DNA of 64,000 nucleotides from Craterilacuibacter sinensis (GCF_009831765.1 NZ_WSSB01000009.1:123875-187874); one strand, 5' to 3'; shown: positions 8,535-17,595, counted from the stretch's first letter. Made by a program: numbers and translations. The notes: generated by a model not told the origin, from the sequence alone.

Positions 8535-9703
8535 CTGATCACCCTCGGCAGGCCCAGGCCGAACTGGGCGATGATTTCGCGCTGGATCTCGTTGGTGCCG
8601 CCACCGAAGCTGGTAATGGTGACATGGCGCACCGTCTCCTCGATCAGGCCGTTCAATACCGCTGCCTTGCTGCCGGCACGGATCAGGCCGGCCGAACCGA
8701 CCACTTCGGCCAGCTTGCGCGCTACCGTCTGCTCGGCCTCGGTGCCGTAGACCTTGGCGGCGGATGCCAGCGCCGGTGACAGTCTGTCCTCGGCCAGATC
8801 CGCCGCCAGCCGGTAGTTGAGCACCTTCATCGCTTCCAGCTCGCACCAGGCTTCGGCCAGCCGCGTCGCCACCCACGGGGTGTCGACCGGGCGCATACCC
8901 GAGCCATCCTGCGTCTGCGCCCAGTCATAGACCTCGCGGTAGATGCCGACCATCTTCATTGAGTGCGCACCCAGGCCGATGCGCTCGTGATTAAGCTGCG
9001 AGGTAATCAGCTTCCAGCCGCCATTGACCTCGCCCACCACCATGGATGCCGGGACCCGCACATTGTCGTAGTAGGTGGCGTTGGTGCGATGTCCCACCGT
9101 ATAAATAGGGGCTACCGAGACGCCCGGCGCTTTCGCGTCGACGATCAGGATGGTGATGCCCTTGTGCTTGGGCGCTGCCGGATCGGTGCGCACAGCCAGC
9201 CAGATGTAGTCGGCGTACTGCGCGTGACTGGTCCAGATCTTGCTGCCATTGACGATAAAATCATCGCCGTCGCGCACCGCGCTGCACTTGAGCGCGGCCA
9301 GATCGGTGCCAGCATCCGGCTCGGAGTAGCCAATGGCAAAATGGATGTCGCCGCGGGCAATGCCCGGCAAAAACTTCGCCTTGTGTTCGCTGCTGCCATG
9401 CGCCATCAGCGCCGGGCCCACGGTATTGACCGTCACAAACGGGAACGGCGCACCGGATTGCACCACGGTCTCGAAATAGACCAGCTGTTCGATAGGCCCC
9501 ATGCCGGCGCCGCCGTATTCCTTGGGCCAGCCCAGCGCCAGATAACCATCGCGCCCGGCCTGTGCGATCAGTTCGCGGTAGATGGCGTCGGTTTCTTCGG
9601 GTTCGGCTAGGCGCGCGCGCGCCTCGGGCGTCATCAGCCGGGCGAAATAACCTGCCAGCTCTTTTTTCAGCGCCTGCTGCGCTGCTGTCAGCTCTACATG
9701 CAT
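8531..9703 (-). CDS. Acyl-CoA dehydrogenase, ChsE2/FadE29-like subunit
   Basis: A 390-residue acyl-CoA dehydrogenase. It has the N-terminal LGWPKEYGGAGMGPIEQ helix, the FAD/substrate loop GYSEPDAGTDLAALK, VNGSKIWTSHAQYADYIWL, and the C-terminal FGGGTNEIQREIIAQ. The FGGGTNEIQ ending is the type found in the FadE29-like half of two-subunit steroid dehydrogenases. The other half is probably the 353-residue protein at 11311-12372 in the same operon. AGGAG lies just before the start at 9703. It acts on the saturated steroid side-chain CoA ester; this is inferred from the operon. Confidence 0.9.
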   Translation of the reverse strand: MHVELTAAQQALKKELAGYFARLMTPEARARLAEPEETDAIYRELIAQAGRDGYLALGWPKEYGGAGMGPIEQLVYFETVVQSGAPFPFVTVNTVGPALMAHGSSEHKAKFLPGIARGDIHFAIGYSEPDAGTDLAALKCSAVRDGDDFIVNGSKIWTSHAQYADYIWLAVRTDPAAPKHKGITILIVDAKAPGVSVAPIYTVGHRTNATYYDNVRVPASMVVGEVNGGWKLITSQLNHERIGLGAHSMKMVGIYREVYDWAQTQDGSGMRPVDTPWVATRLAEAWCELEAMKVLNYRLAADLAEDRLSPALASAAKVYGTEAEQTVARKLAEVVGSAGLIRAGSKAAVLNGLIEETVRHVTITSFGGGTNEIQREIIAQFGLGLPRVIR

Positions 9704-9713
9704 GGCAGCTCTC

Positions 9714-10886
9714 CTAGTCCTGGCCCACGATCAGGCCGCTGGTCGGCACGCCGGTACCGGCCGTGACCAATGCGTTTTTCACGCCCTTGACCTGATTGAC
9801 CGCATCGCCGCGCACCTGCCGCACCGCCTCGGCCACGCCGTTCATGCCGTGAATGTAGGCTTCGCCCAGCTGACCGCCATGGGTATTGATAGGCAGATCG
9901 CCGCCGCGCGCATGCCGGCCTTCGCGGATGAAGTACTTGGCCTCGCCGCGACCGGCAAAGCCGTACTCCTCCAGCTGCGGCAAGACAAAAGGCGTGAAAT
10001 GGTCGTAAATCACCGCCGTCTGCACATCCTTGGGCGAGAGGCCGCTCATCTGCCACAGCTGGCGCGCCACCAGTCCGGCTTCGGGCAGGCCGGTGATGCT
10101 GCCCCGGTAGTAGCTGGTCATCATCTGCTGGTCTTCATAGGTGCCCTGTGCCGCCGCCTTGAGGAACACCGGTGTCTGCTTGAGTTTTTTGGCGTATTCG
10201 CGCGATACCAGCACCATGGCCACCGCGCCGTCGCTCTCCTGACAGCAATCCAGAAGGCGCAAGGGCTCGGCAATCCAGCGCGAATTCTGGTGGTCTTCCA
10301 GCGTAATCGGCTTGCCGTAGAAGAAGGCCTTGGGATTGGTCGCGGCAAAATCGCGTGCTGCCACTGCAATACGGCCCAAATCCTCGCTGGTGGCGCCGAA
10401 TTCATGCATATAGCGCTGCGCGCTCATCGCCACCCAGCTGGCCGGGCTGACCAAACCATGCGGAATGTAGTAACCGAAATTGGTGGTCTCGAAAAACGGG
10501 TCCGCTTCCTTGCCCTGCATGCCGGCACCGAAGCGATACCACGAGCGCTCGTTCATCGCCCGATACACCACCACCACATTGGCCACGCCGGTCGCGATGG
10601 CCATCATGCCGTGCAGGAAAGGCGCGCACGCGGCGCCGCCGCCTTCGGGGGTGCGGGCAAAGAACTTCAGCTCCTTGCCGCCGATCTGGCGGAATACCTC
10701 GCGCTCGGGGTTGTTGTCGACGCTATAGGTGCACAGGCCGTCGACTTCGGCAGGATCGATGCCGGCGTCCGCCAGCGCCGCCAGTACCGCTTCGGTGGCA
10801 AGACGGATTTCGGTACGTCCTGAATCCTTGGAAAACTCGGTAGCGCCAAGGCCTACGATGGCGACCTGACTGGATAAGCTGTTCAT
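9714..10886 (-). CDS. Ltp2-like thiolase-fold protein (side-chain aldolase candidate)
   Basis: A 390-residue non-classical thiolase of the lipid-transfer-protein/Ltp2 group. It opens with QVAIVGLGATEFSKDSGRTE and carries VIYDHFTPFVL and INTHGGQLGEAYIHGMNG. Its start overlaps the stop of the MaoC hydratase gene (ATGA at 10883-10886), and the ChsH2-like DUF35 protein is two genes upstream. Together they reproduce the hydratase-aldolase set that removes the last three-carbon side chain from C22 steroid-CoAs in actinobacteria. Identity between this and the thiolase at 2669 is clearly limited, so they are not a recent duplication. Confidence 0.87.
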   Translation of the reverse strand: MNSLSSQVAIVGLGATEFSKDSGRTEIRLATEAVLAALADAGIDPAEVDGLCTYSVDNNPEREVFRQIGGKELKFFARTPEGGGAACAPFLHGMMAIATGVANVVVVYRAMNERSWYRFGAGMQGKEADPFFETTNFGYYIPHGLVSPASWVAMSAQRYMHEFGATSEDLGRIAVAARDFAATNPKAFFYGKPITLEDHQNSRWIAEPLRLLDCCQESDGAVAMVLVSREYAKKLKQTPVFLKAAAQGTYEDQQMMTSYYRGSITGLPEAGLVARQLWQMSGLSPKDVQTAVIYDHFTPFVLPQLEEYGFAGRGEAKYFIREGRHARGGDLPINTHGGQLGEAYIHGMNGVAEAVRQVRGDAVNQVKGVKNALVTAGTGVPTSGLIVGQD

Positions 10887-11314
10887 GCCAATGCCCCCTG
10901 TGCAAACAGCAGCTTGACCGTGCCGCTGACGTGATCGCCCATGCTGTTGACGCCGCGCATCGCCACGCTCAGCGTCTGCGCTGCCTCATCCTTCTCGCTG
11001 ACTTCGCCGTGCATGGTCATGGTGTCGCCCGGATAGTTGGGCGCGCCCAGACGGATCTTGACGCTGCCTATCAGCGCCTCGGGACCGGCCCAGGCACCGA
11101 CATAGCGCTCGACCAGGCCATTGGTGGTGAGGATGTTCATGAAAATGTGCTGCGAGCCCAGCTTCTGCGCTGCGGCCAGGTCATGGTGACCGGGAAAGAA
11201 GTCACGGGTGGCGATGGCACCCGCCACCACCAGCTCTACCGTCACCGGAATCACCAGCGGCGGCAGCGCATCGCCGACCTTCACTTCATCAAAACGGATG
11301 CCCTGTACGCTCAT
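10883..11314 (-). CDS. MaoC-like hydratase, ChsH1-like subunit
   Basis: A 143-residue single hot-dog domain. The hydratase signature is seen as RDFFPGHHD, with Asp38 and His43 as the likely catalytic pair. In ChsH1-ChsH2 systems a small MaoC subunit like this pairs with the larger MaoC-DUF35 subunit to hydrate the steroid enoyl-CoA; the larger protein is encoded two genes upstream. ATG 11314 overlaps the upstream stop; a frame to 11329 exists but would break that coupling. Both ends are ATGA overlaps. Confidence 0.88.
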   Translation of the reverse strand: MSVQGIRFDEVKVGDALPPLVIPVTVELVVAGAIATRDFFPGHHDLAAAQKLGSQHIFMNILTTNGLVERYVGAWAGPEALIGSVKIRLGAPNYPGDTMTMHGEVSEKDEAAQTLSVAMRGVNSMGDHVSGTVKLLFAQGALA

Positions 11315-12372
11315 GCTGCGTCTCCCCACAATGTGTTGTCGCTGACTCTTGCGGCCAGTGCTTCGATCTGCGCCGCCGCGCCGCCCAGTTCGATCTCGAG
11401 CACGCGCGCGGCCAGATAGAAACGGTGTACCGGATAGCTGGTATCCGAGCCGGTGCCGCCATGCAGATGCTGCGCGCTGTGCGCGATACGGTTACCCGCC
11501 TCGCACGCCCAGTACTTGGTCACCGCCACCGCCGAGCCGGCATCGATGCCGGCGTCCAGCCGCCACACAAGTTGCAGCAGCACCGAGCGCAGCGCCTCCA
11601 GTGCGATAAAACCGTCAGCCATGCGTTGCGCCACCGCCTGAAAACTGCCCAGCTTGCGACCGAACTGCTCGCGCTCGGACAGGTGGCTGACAGTAATGGC
11701 CTGAGCACCCTCGGCCACCCCCAGTTGCAGGGCTGCGATGCACGCGACCGCGCGCGGAGTGAGCCAGTCGTGCGCCTCCGCCGGCAACAGCTGCGCCAGC
11801 GGCACGGCAAAGCCATCCGCAGTGAGCACCAGTGCACGCTCGCCCTGCATCAGGGTGCCGGCCTCTTTTTCAAACAAGGCAAGTTCCGCCAGCACCAGTG
11901 CCGCGTGTCCGTCAACTTGCAGCGCCAATAGCGCATGTGTTGACTTTGGCGTGACGGCCAGTACCGGCACCGAACCGGACAGCCATAGCTGCTGCCCCTC
12001 GATGCGCCCCTTCAGGCGGGTTTCGAGGCTCAGTGCCAGCGGCGCGCTGCTATCGAGGGCATCCAGCTGTGCCGGCGCGTAGCGCGCTAGCGCCGCTGCA
12101 GCCAGCGCATGGCGCCACAAGGGGGCTGCAGCCAGAAAACGGCCTTGTTCTTGCAGCACCAGCGCAAGCTCGGTGACGCCAAGTTCGGCGCCGCCGACTT
12201 CAGCCGGCAGCATCAAGGCCGTCAGGCCGGTTTCCTGCAGCTGCGCCCATAGCGCACCATCCCAGCCATGGGCAGCCAGCTCGGCTGCGCGCGTCTCGTG
12301 CGAGAAGTCGGCGAACAGGCCGGCGGCAAGCTCGCGTATCTGCAACTGTTCATCGGACAGGGTGAAATTCAT
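11311..12372 (-). CDS. Acyl-CoA dehydrogenase, ChsE1/FadE28-like subunit
   Basis: A 353-residue acyl-CoA dehydrogenase, short for the family. It starts MNFTLSDEQLQIRELA and has REQFGRKLGSFQAVAQRMADG and QHLHGGTGSDTSYPVHRFYLA in the C-terminal helical domain. The middle beta domain lacks the usual GYSEPDAG-type FAD loop, as expected of the subunit that contributes only part of the active site in alpha2-beta2 steroid dehydrogenases. The likely partner is the gene at 8531-9703. It overlaps neighbours on both sides by ATGA. Confidence 0.88.
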   Translation of the reverse strand: MNFTLSDEQLQIRELAAGLFADFSHETRAAELAAHGWDGALWAQLQETGLTALMLPAEVGGAELGVTELALVLQEQGRFLAAAPLWRHALAAAALARYAPAQLDALDSSAPLALSLETRLKGRIEGQQLWLSGSVPVLAVTPKSTHALLALQVDGHAALVLAELALFEKEAGTLMQGERALVLTADGFAVPLAQLLPAEAHDWLTPRAVACIAALQLGVAEGAQAITVSHLSEREQFGRKLGSFQAVAQRMADGFIALEALRSVLLQLVWRLDAGIDAGSAVAVTKYWACEAGNRIAHSAQHLHGGTGSDTSYPVHRFYLAARVLEIELGGAAAQIEALAARVSDNTLWGDAA

Positions 12373-13316
12373 GCTGCGCCCCCCAGCGGACGGAACACCG
12401 GCAACACCAGATCGTTTGCGCAGTCGAGAAACTCGAGCGCGACCGGCGCGCCGATCCTGATATTGTCGGTAGCAACGCCAACCAGCCCCGCCACCAGACG
12501 TACGCCCTCTTCCAGCTCGATCAGGCCGACCGGATTGGGTTGCGGCAAGCCCGGCAAGGCCGGGTGGTGCACCACGGAATAGGAGTAGATCGTGCCCTTG
12601 CCCGAGGCCTCGACATGGTCGGAGGCCATGGAATGGCAGGACGGGCATGCCGGTCCCGGCGGGTTGCGCAAGGTACCGCAGGCGCTGCAGCGCTGGATCA
12701 GCAGCTTCTTCGCCTTGAGACCATCCCAGAAGAAGCGGTTTTCATCGCTGATGCCAGGCTGCGGGCGCGCCGGCAGTGCCGGCTTTTCCCTGACCGCAGC
12801 CGGGCGAAACTTGAACAGGCGAAAGCGCATCTGGCCGACCTTGTTGTCGTCCTGATCGAAGAAATTCAACAGCTGGGTAACGAAAAACCCGGTACCCAGA
12901 CCGGTGGTTTTCTCTTCGCTGACCGATTCGATCTGCGAGGTAAAACTCAGGCGGTCGCCTTCACGCAGATAGCGGAAGTATTCCTGCTCGGAATTGACCG
13001 CCACCACCGAGGCGTAACCGTTGCGCTCGATAATCTGCAGCACCTGATACGGGTTGTCGGTGGCTGAACCTGCCGGAAACTCGCCTTTGATGCCGGCAAG
13101 CACCCAGGCTTGCAGCATGGTCGGCGGCGCCACATGGGCACCGAAGCGCGCACGGGCACGCTCGCCATCCAGATACAGCGGATTGCTCACGCCCAGCGCC
13201 TCGCACCACTGGCGGATCATCGGCTGGTTGACCGCGTCCCACGCATAAATGCGTCCGTATTCGTGACCAATCAGCGCACGCGCTTCGGCCATCCAGTCAG
13301 AGTGTTGTTCGCTCAC
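12369..13316 (-). CDS. ChsH2-like protein: MaoC/FAS1-like dehydratase + DUF35
   Basis: A 315-residue protein with a FAS1-like MaoC dehydratase domain (residues 8-170) and a C-terminal DUF35 domain (195-315). The zinc ribbon is Cys210, Cys213, Cys224, Cys227, followed by the OB fold. This is the same domain order as mycobacterial ChsH2, whose DUF35 domain docks the Ltp2 aldolase. Here MaoC (10883) and Ltp2-like (9714) genes follow in the same operon. I choose GTG 13316 because AAGGAGGA sits 5 bases upstream, a near-perfect ribosome binding site; an ATG is available only nine codons in. Confidence 0.9.
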   Translation of the reverse strand: MSEQHSDWMAEARALIGHEYGRIYAWDAVNQPMIRQWCEALGVSNPLYLDGERARARFGAHVAPPTMLQAWVLAGIKGEFPAGSATDNPYQVLQIIERNGYASVVAVNSEQEYFRYLREGDRLSFTSQIESVSEEKTTGLGTGFFVTQLLNFFDQDDNKVGQMRFRLFKFRPAAVREKPALPARPQPGISDENRFFWDGLKAKKLLIQRCSACGTLRNPPGPACPSCHSMASDHVEASGKGTIYSYSVVHHPALPGLPQPNPVGLIELEEGVRLVAGLVGVATDNIRIGAPVALEFLDCANDLVLPVFRPLGGAA

Positions 13317-13330
13317 TGTCGTCCTCCTTG

Positions 13331-14089
13331 TTATTGCGCTGCAGCAGCCATAAACGCCGGCGCTTCGCCGCCGCCGTGCAGCAAGAGATGGGTACCGCTG
13401 GCATAGCTCGCCAGATCGGATGCCAGAAACAGGCAGGCATTGCCGATATCGGCAGGCACGGCCATGCGTCCGGCCGGAATGGTGGCTTCCACGCGCGCAA
13501 TGCCGGCTTCGTCGCCGTAGTGCAGATGCGATTGTTCGGTCTTGACCAGGCCCGGGCTGAGGGCCATCACCCGCACCTTCGGCGCCCACTCGATGGCAAG
13601 CGAAGACACCAGACTCAGCACGCCGGCCTTGGCCGCGCCATAGGCGGCGGTACCGGGGCTGGGCCTATGCGCGCCGACGCTGGCGATAAAGAGCTGCACA
13701 GCGCCGCCATCTTGTTGCTGCATCAGGCGGTTGGCCCCCTGCGCGACAATCAGCGGAGCGATCAGGTTGAGGCGGATGATGCCTTCCGAGAAACGTGGCG
13801 ATGCGGTAGCGGCATCGGCGTTCGGACTGCCGCCAGCGTTATTGACCAGCACGTCGAGGCGGCCAAAACGCGTAGCAATGCCGTCCATCAGTGCGGCGAC
13901 CGAATCGGGGTCGCACACATCGCAGGCCATAAAATGGCAGCGTTCGGGCAACAATTCGGGCGCATTGCGCCCGCACACCACCACGGTCGCGCCGGCATCA
14001 AGAAAACGCGCTGCGATGCCGCGCCCGATGCCGCGGGTACCGCCGGTGACCAGCACCACCTTGCCGCTGTAGTCGATTGCCACAGACAT
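13331..14089 (-). CDS. Short-chain dehydrogenase/reductase
   Basis: A 252-residue classical SDR. It has the nucleotide motif TGGTRGIG near residue 14, NNAG, and the catalytic YGAAK (Tyr-x3-Lys). It is the first gene of the minus operon, transcribed away from the operator at 14149. AGGAGG precedes ATG 14089. It probably oxidises a hydroxyl on the steroid nucleus or side chain (3-, 7-, 12- or 17-hydroxysteroid dehydrogenase, or a 3-hydroxyacyl-CoA dehydrogenase). The sequence does not tell which. Confidence 0.88.
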   Translation of the reverse strand: MSVAIDYSGKVVLVTGGTRGIGRGIAARFLDAGATVVVCGRNAPELLPERCHFMACDVCDPDSVAALMDGIATRFGRLDVLVNNAGGSPNADAATASPRFSEGIIRLNLIAPLIVAQGANRLMQQQDGGAVQLFIASVGAHRPSPGTAAYGAAKAGVLSLVSSLAIEWAPKVRVMALSPGLVKTEQSHLHYGDEAGIARVEATIPAGRMAVPADIGNACLFLASDLASYASGTHLLLHGGGEAPAFMAAAAQ

Positions 14090-14148
14090 GAAAGCCTCCT
14101 GAGCCTTGTTCACGCTTTGCAATTTACGGCGGCAGGGCAAGGCCATCG

Positions 14149-14164
14149 TCGTCTGTTCGGACGA
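14149..14164. promoter_or_regulatory. Candidate operator, site A
   Basis: TCGTCTGTTCGGACGA lies in the 129-bp gap between the divergent starts at 14089 and 14219. Arms TCGTC/GACGA are symmetric around six bases. It differs at one base from site B at 28116 (reverse strand). See findings. Confidence 0.6.
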
Positions 14165-14218
14165 TGAATGGGGTTGGGGTGGCAGGGAGAATCGGCGCTA
14201 ATGAGAAACGGAGCCTTG

Positions 14219-15001
14219 ATGATGAGCGAACACGACATCCTGCTGATCAGCCGCCCAAGCCAAGGCGTGGCACTGCTGACACTGAACCGGCCGCAAGCGA
14301 CCAATGCGCTAAGCCTGGAATTACAGACGCGGCTGGCACAGGCATTTGCCGAACTGGCCTGCGACGACAGCGTGCGCGCCATCGTGCTTACCGGAGGAGA
14401 AACCGTATTTGCCGCCGGCGGCGATATCAAATCCATGGCCGGCTGCGGGCCGGTCGATATTCTCAAGCGTCACACCGAGCGGCTGTGGGCGCCGATCCAG
14501 CACTGCCCCAAGCCGGTGATCGCCGCCATCTGCGGCTATGCCTACGGCGGCGGCTGCGAGCTGGCCATGCACTGCGACATCCTGATTGCAGGCGAGAATG
14601 CCAGCTTTTCGCAACCCGAAATCCGCATCGGCATCATGCCCGGCATCGGCGGCACCCAGCGCCTTACGCGTGCGGTGGGCAAGAGCAACGCAATGAAAAT
14701 ACTGCTGACCGGCAAGCCGGTCAGCGCGCACGAAGCACAGCGCATGGGTCTGGTGTCCGATGTCGTCGCCGACGGCGAAGTGATCCCTTACGCGCTGGCA
14801 ATGGCCGCCACCATCGCGGCCATGCCTCCCCTGGCAGCGACCGAGATCAAGGAGTGTGTGCTTCTTGGACTGGATGCGCCGCTGGAAACCGCGCTGGCGC
14901 TGGAGCGCAAGGCCAACCACACCCTGTTTGCCTCGCTCGATCAAAAAGAAGGCATGCAGGCTTTTATCGACAAGCGCCGGCCAGAGTTCGGCGGCCACTA
15001 G
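14219..15001 (+). CDS. Enoyl-CoA hydratase (crotonase family)
   Basis: A 260-residue crotonase-fold enzyme. The oxyanion-hole segments FAAGGDIKSM and AYGGGCELAM are present. The two catalytic glutamates of hydratases are visible in GGGCELAM and SQPEIRIG, followed by MPGIGGTQRLTRAVGKS, all close to true enoyl-CoA hydratases rather than isomerases. GGAG at 14210-14213 serves ATG 14219 (or the adjacent ATG 14222); in-frame ATGs at 14168 and 14201 lack good sites. It leads the plus-strand operon divergent from the minus operon and probably hydrates enoyl-CoA intermediates from side-chain or ring C/D degradation. Confidence 0.9.
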   Translation: MMSEHDILLISRPSQGVALLTLNRPQATNALSLELQTRLAQAFAELACDDSVRAIVLTGGETVFAAGGDIKSMAGCGPVDILKRHTERLWAPIQHCPKPVIAAICGYAYGGGCELAMHCDILIAGENASFSQPEIRIGIMPGIGGTQRLTRAVGKSNAMKILLTGKPVSAHEAQRMGLVSDVVADGEVIPYALAMAATIAAMPPLAATEIKECVLLGLDAPLETALALERKANHTLFASLDQKEGMQAFIDKRRPEFGGH

Positions 15002-15021
15002 GCAAACCGGAAGGACACACC

Positions 15022-15999
15022 ATGCCCGACATCAATCCGCAGGAATTCCGCCGCGCGCTGGGCGCCTTCACCACCGGCGTCACCATCGTCACCAGTTGCG
15101 ACGCTGACGGTACACCGGTCGGCGTCACCGCCAACAGTTTCAACTCGGTGTCGCTGGACCCGCCCCTGGTGCTATGGAGCCTGGCCAAGAGCGCCAAGAG
15201 CCTCGCTGCGTTTTCGGACAGCGGCCACTGGACGGTCCATGTGCTGTCGGCCGAACAGGAGGCGCTGTCCGACCGTTTCGCCCGCCGCGGCGAAGACAAG
15301 TTTTCCGGGCTTGAAACCGAAGCCGGCATCAACGGCTGCCCGCTATTAACCGGCTGCGCCGCGCGCTTTCAGTGCCGTACCAGCTTCCAGTACGACGGCG
15401 GAGACCACCTGATCCTGGTCGGCGAAGTCGTCGGTTTTGACAGCGCCGACAAGGCGCCCTTGGTGTTTCATGGCGGGCGTTATGCGCTGGCGACCAAAAA
15501 GACCGGTGCGCTGAATCTGGAAGCGGCCGACGAGCCGCACAGCTTTTCCGAGGATTTTCTGGGCTATCTGGTCGGACGCGCGCACTACCAGTTCCTCGAT
15601 GGCATCCGCGCCGAGCTGGCTGCGCAGGGTCTGTCCGACCCCGAGTTCTACACCCTGTCCACCTTGCTGCAGCGCGGCGCACAAAGCCGGGCGGCGCTGG
15701 ACCAGATGCTGCAGCACAGCGGCTTTGCCGGACTGATGTTGCCACTGGAGCGGCTGCTGGCCCGCGAAATGGTGCGCGAAACGCAGCAGGGCGATGCTAC
15801 CCGCTACGGCCTGTCCGCCAGCGGCCGGCGCGCGGTGCTGTTCGTGATCGCGGCGGCCAAGGCGCGCGAAGCGGACCTGCTGGAAAAGCTGGGCGACTGG
15901 GACGCACGCGTACTGAAAAACCTGCTCAAGCAGATGATCGCGCTGACCGACGCAGGTTCGGTCGAAGTGTGGCGTGCCGCGCAAGGCAGCACTGCCTGA
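15022..15999 (+). CDS. Flavin reductase with C-terminal MarR-like domain (C1-HPAH type)
   Basis: A 325-residue protein. Residues 1-165 form a flavin reductase-like split barrel (RRALGAFTTGVTIVTSC, ANSFNSVSLDPPLVLWSLAK, RFARRGEDKFSG). Residues 180-325 look like a winged-helix MarR-type domain (FYTLSTLLQRGAQSRAALDQM, LERLLAREMVRE, RYGLSASGRRAV). This is the architecture of the reductase C1 of Acinetobacter p-hydroxyphenylacetate hydroxylase, where the tail binds substrate and gates flavin reduction. It likely supplies reduced flavin to a two-component monooxygenase; the HsaA-like gene at 39596 is the only candidate in the window. ATG 15022 has GGAAGGA upstream. Confidence 0.85.
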   Translation: MPDINPQEFRRALGAFTTGVTIVTSCDADGTPVGVTANSFNSVSLDPPLVLWSLAKSAKSLAAFSDSGHWTVHVLSAEQEALSDRFARRGEDKFSGLETEAGINGCPLLTGCAARFQCRTSFQYDGGDHLILVGEVVGFDSADKAPLVFHGGRYALATKKTGALNLEAADEPHSFSEDFLGYLVGRAHYQFLDGIRAELAAQGLSDPEFYTLSTLLQRGAQSRAALDQMLQHSGFAGLMLPLERLLAREMVRETQQGDATRYGLSASGRRAVLFVIAAAKAREADLLEKLGDWDARVLKNLLKQMIALTDAGSVEVWRAAQGSTA

Positions 16000-16078
16000 A
16001 CACCAGCACTGCCCGGCGACAACAAAAAATGAATTAAAAAAACCAGCGCATCACGCCTGCAACAAACAAGGGGACAGC

Positions 16079-17590
16079 ATGCAACAGCATATGAAAACCA
16101 TCGCCGGCCTGCTGGCCAGTGCACTGGCTGCCACACCGGCTGTGGCCGCACAGAAAGCACAGCCCAATATCCTGGTGATCATGGCCGATGATGTCGGCGT
16201 CAGCAATATCGGCGCCTACAGCCACGGCATGATGGTGCCGACACCGAATATCGACCGCCTCGCGCGCGAAGGCATGCTGTTTACCGACCACTACGCCGAG
16301 CCTTCGAGTACCCCCGGGCGGGCGGCCTTTATTACCGGCCAGTTGCCGATACGCACCGGCCTGACCACCGTTGGCCTGCCTGGCGCCAAACAGGGGCTGG
16401 ATGCGCGTGACCCGACCCTGGCCGAGGTGTTGAAGACGCAGGGCTACCGCACTGGCCAGTTCGGCAAAAACCATCTGGGCGACCGCAACGAGCACCTGCC
16501 CACCGTGCACGGTTTCGACGAGTTTTACGGCAACCTCTACCACCTCAATACCGAGGAAGATCCGTTCCGCCCCGACTGGCCGCAGGACCCGGGCTATGAT
16601 GCGCGCTACAAGCCGCGCGGCGTGCTCGACTGCAAGGCAACGAGCGTCGACGACACGACCGAGGACGGGCGCTTCGGCAAGGTGGGCAAGCAGGCCTGCC
16701 GCGACACCGGCGCGCTGAACCCGAAGCGGATGGAGACGGTGGACGATGAATTTGAGGCGCGTGCCGTCAACTTCATGCAGCGCGCGGTCAAGGCGGACAC
16801 TCCGTTTTTTGTCTGGCACAACCCGACGCGCATGCACATCTACACCCATGTGCGTGACGAGCACAAGGCACTGGCCAAGCCCTACTCGTCGGAAATGGAT
16901 ATTTACGGCAGCGGGCTGATCGAACTGGACCGCTCGGTCGGACGCATGCTGAAGAAGCTTGACGATATGGGCGTCGCCGACAACACCATCGTGGTGTTCA
17001 CTTCCGACAACGGCCCGATGTCGCAGTGGTGGCCGGACGGCGGCACCAGCCCTTTTCGCGGAGAAAAGGCCACCACATGGGAAGGCGGCGTGCGCGTACC
17101 GATGCTGATCCGCTGGCCGGCGAAAATCGCCGCGCAATCGGTGAGCAACGGCATCCAGGACAATACCGACCTCTTCACCACGCTCGCTGCGGCCGCCGGC
17201 AAACCCGACGTCGCCGCCGAACTCAAACAAAGCCACAAGGTGTATATCGACGGGGTCAACAACCTCGCGCACTGGCAGGGCAAGGCCGCATCGGCGCGCA
17301 ACTTCCATCTCTATTACAACGAGCGCGAACTCTCTGCGGTACGCATCGGCAACTGGAAAAGCCACATGAAGACGCGCGAGGGCTTCTTTGACGAAAACAA
17401 GCCGGCGGCGCTGATCTTCAACCTCAGGATGGACCCGTACGAGCGCCAGGGCGGCTGGAAATCGCAAGAGATCGCGATGAAGCTGGGCATGGCCTGGGGT
17501 GGTCAGGTGCGCGACATCATCGGCGCGCATCGTGCCTCGCTTGCCCAGTTCCCGCCGCGCCAGACAGGCGGCAGCCTGCGCGTGGAGTAA
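16079..17590 (+). CDS. Exported serine-type sulfatase
   Basis: A 503-residue alkaline-phosphatase-superfamily sulfatase. A Sec signal peptide covers residues 1-23 (KTIAGLLASALAATPAVAA). Metal ligands appear in VIMADDVG, and the formylglycine site is Ser77 in SSTPGRAAFITG (S-x-P-x-R), so it is the serine type that needs a radical-SAM maturase, encoded next. VVFTSDNGP and the C-terminal WEGGVRVP block complete the site. AAGGGG precedes ATG 16079. Likely role: periplasmic desulfation of sulfated steroids or bile salts before uptake. The sulfatase family and the maturation type are seen directly; the substrate is inferred from the locus. Confidence 0.92.
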   Translation: MQQHMKTIAGLLASALAATPAVAAQKAQPNILVIMADDVGVSNIGAYSHGMMVPTPNIDRLAREGMLFTDHYAEPSSTPGRAAFITGQLPIRTGLTTVGLPGAKQGLDARDPTLAEVLKTQGYRTGQFGKNHLGDRNEHLPTVHGFDEFYGNLYHLNTEEDPFRPDWPQDPGYDARYKPRGVLDCKATSVDDTTEDGRFGKVGKQACRDTGALNPKRMETVDDEFEARAVNFMQRAVKADTPFFVWHNPTRMHIYTHVRDEHKALAKPYSSEMDIYGSGLIELDRSVGRMLKKLDDMGVADNTIVVFTSDNGPMSQWWPDGGTSPFRGEKATTWEGGVRVPMLIRWPAKIAAQSVSNGIQDNTDLFTTLAAAAGKPDVAAELKQSHKVYIDGVNNLAHWQGKAASARNFHLYYNERELSAVRIGNWKSHMKTREGFFDENKPAALIFNLRMDPYERQGGWKSQEIAMKLGMAWGGQVRDIIGAHRASLAQFPPRQTGGSLRVE

Positions 17591-17595
17591 GGCCG

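Noticed and set aside
16034..17530. A 498-codon open frame antisense to the sulfatase
   Set aside because: It is the mirror of a high-GC gene with a signal peptide and all sulfatase motifs; the antisense peptide has no domain or ribosome site.
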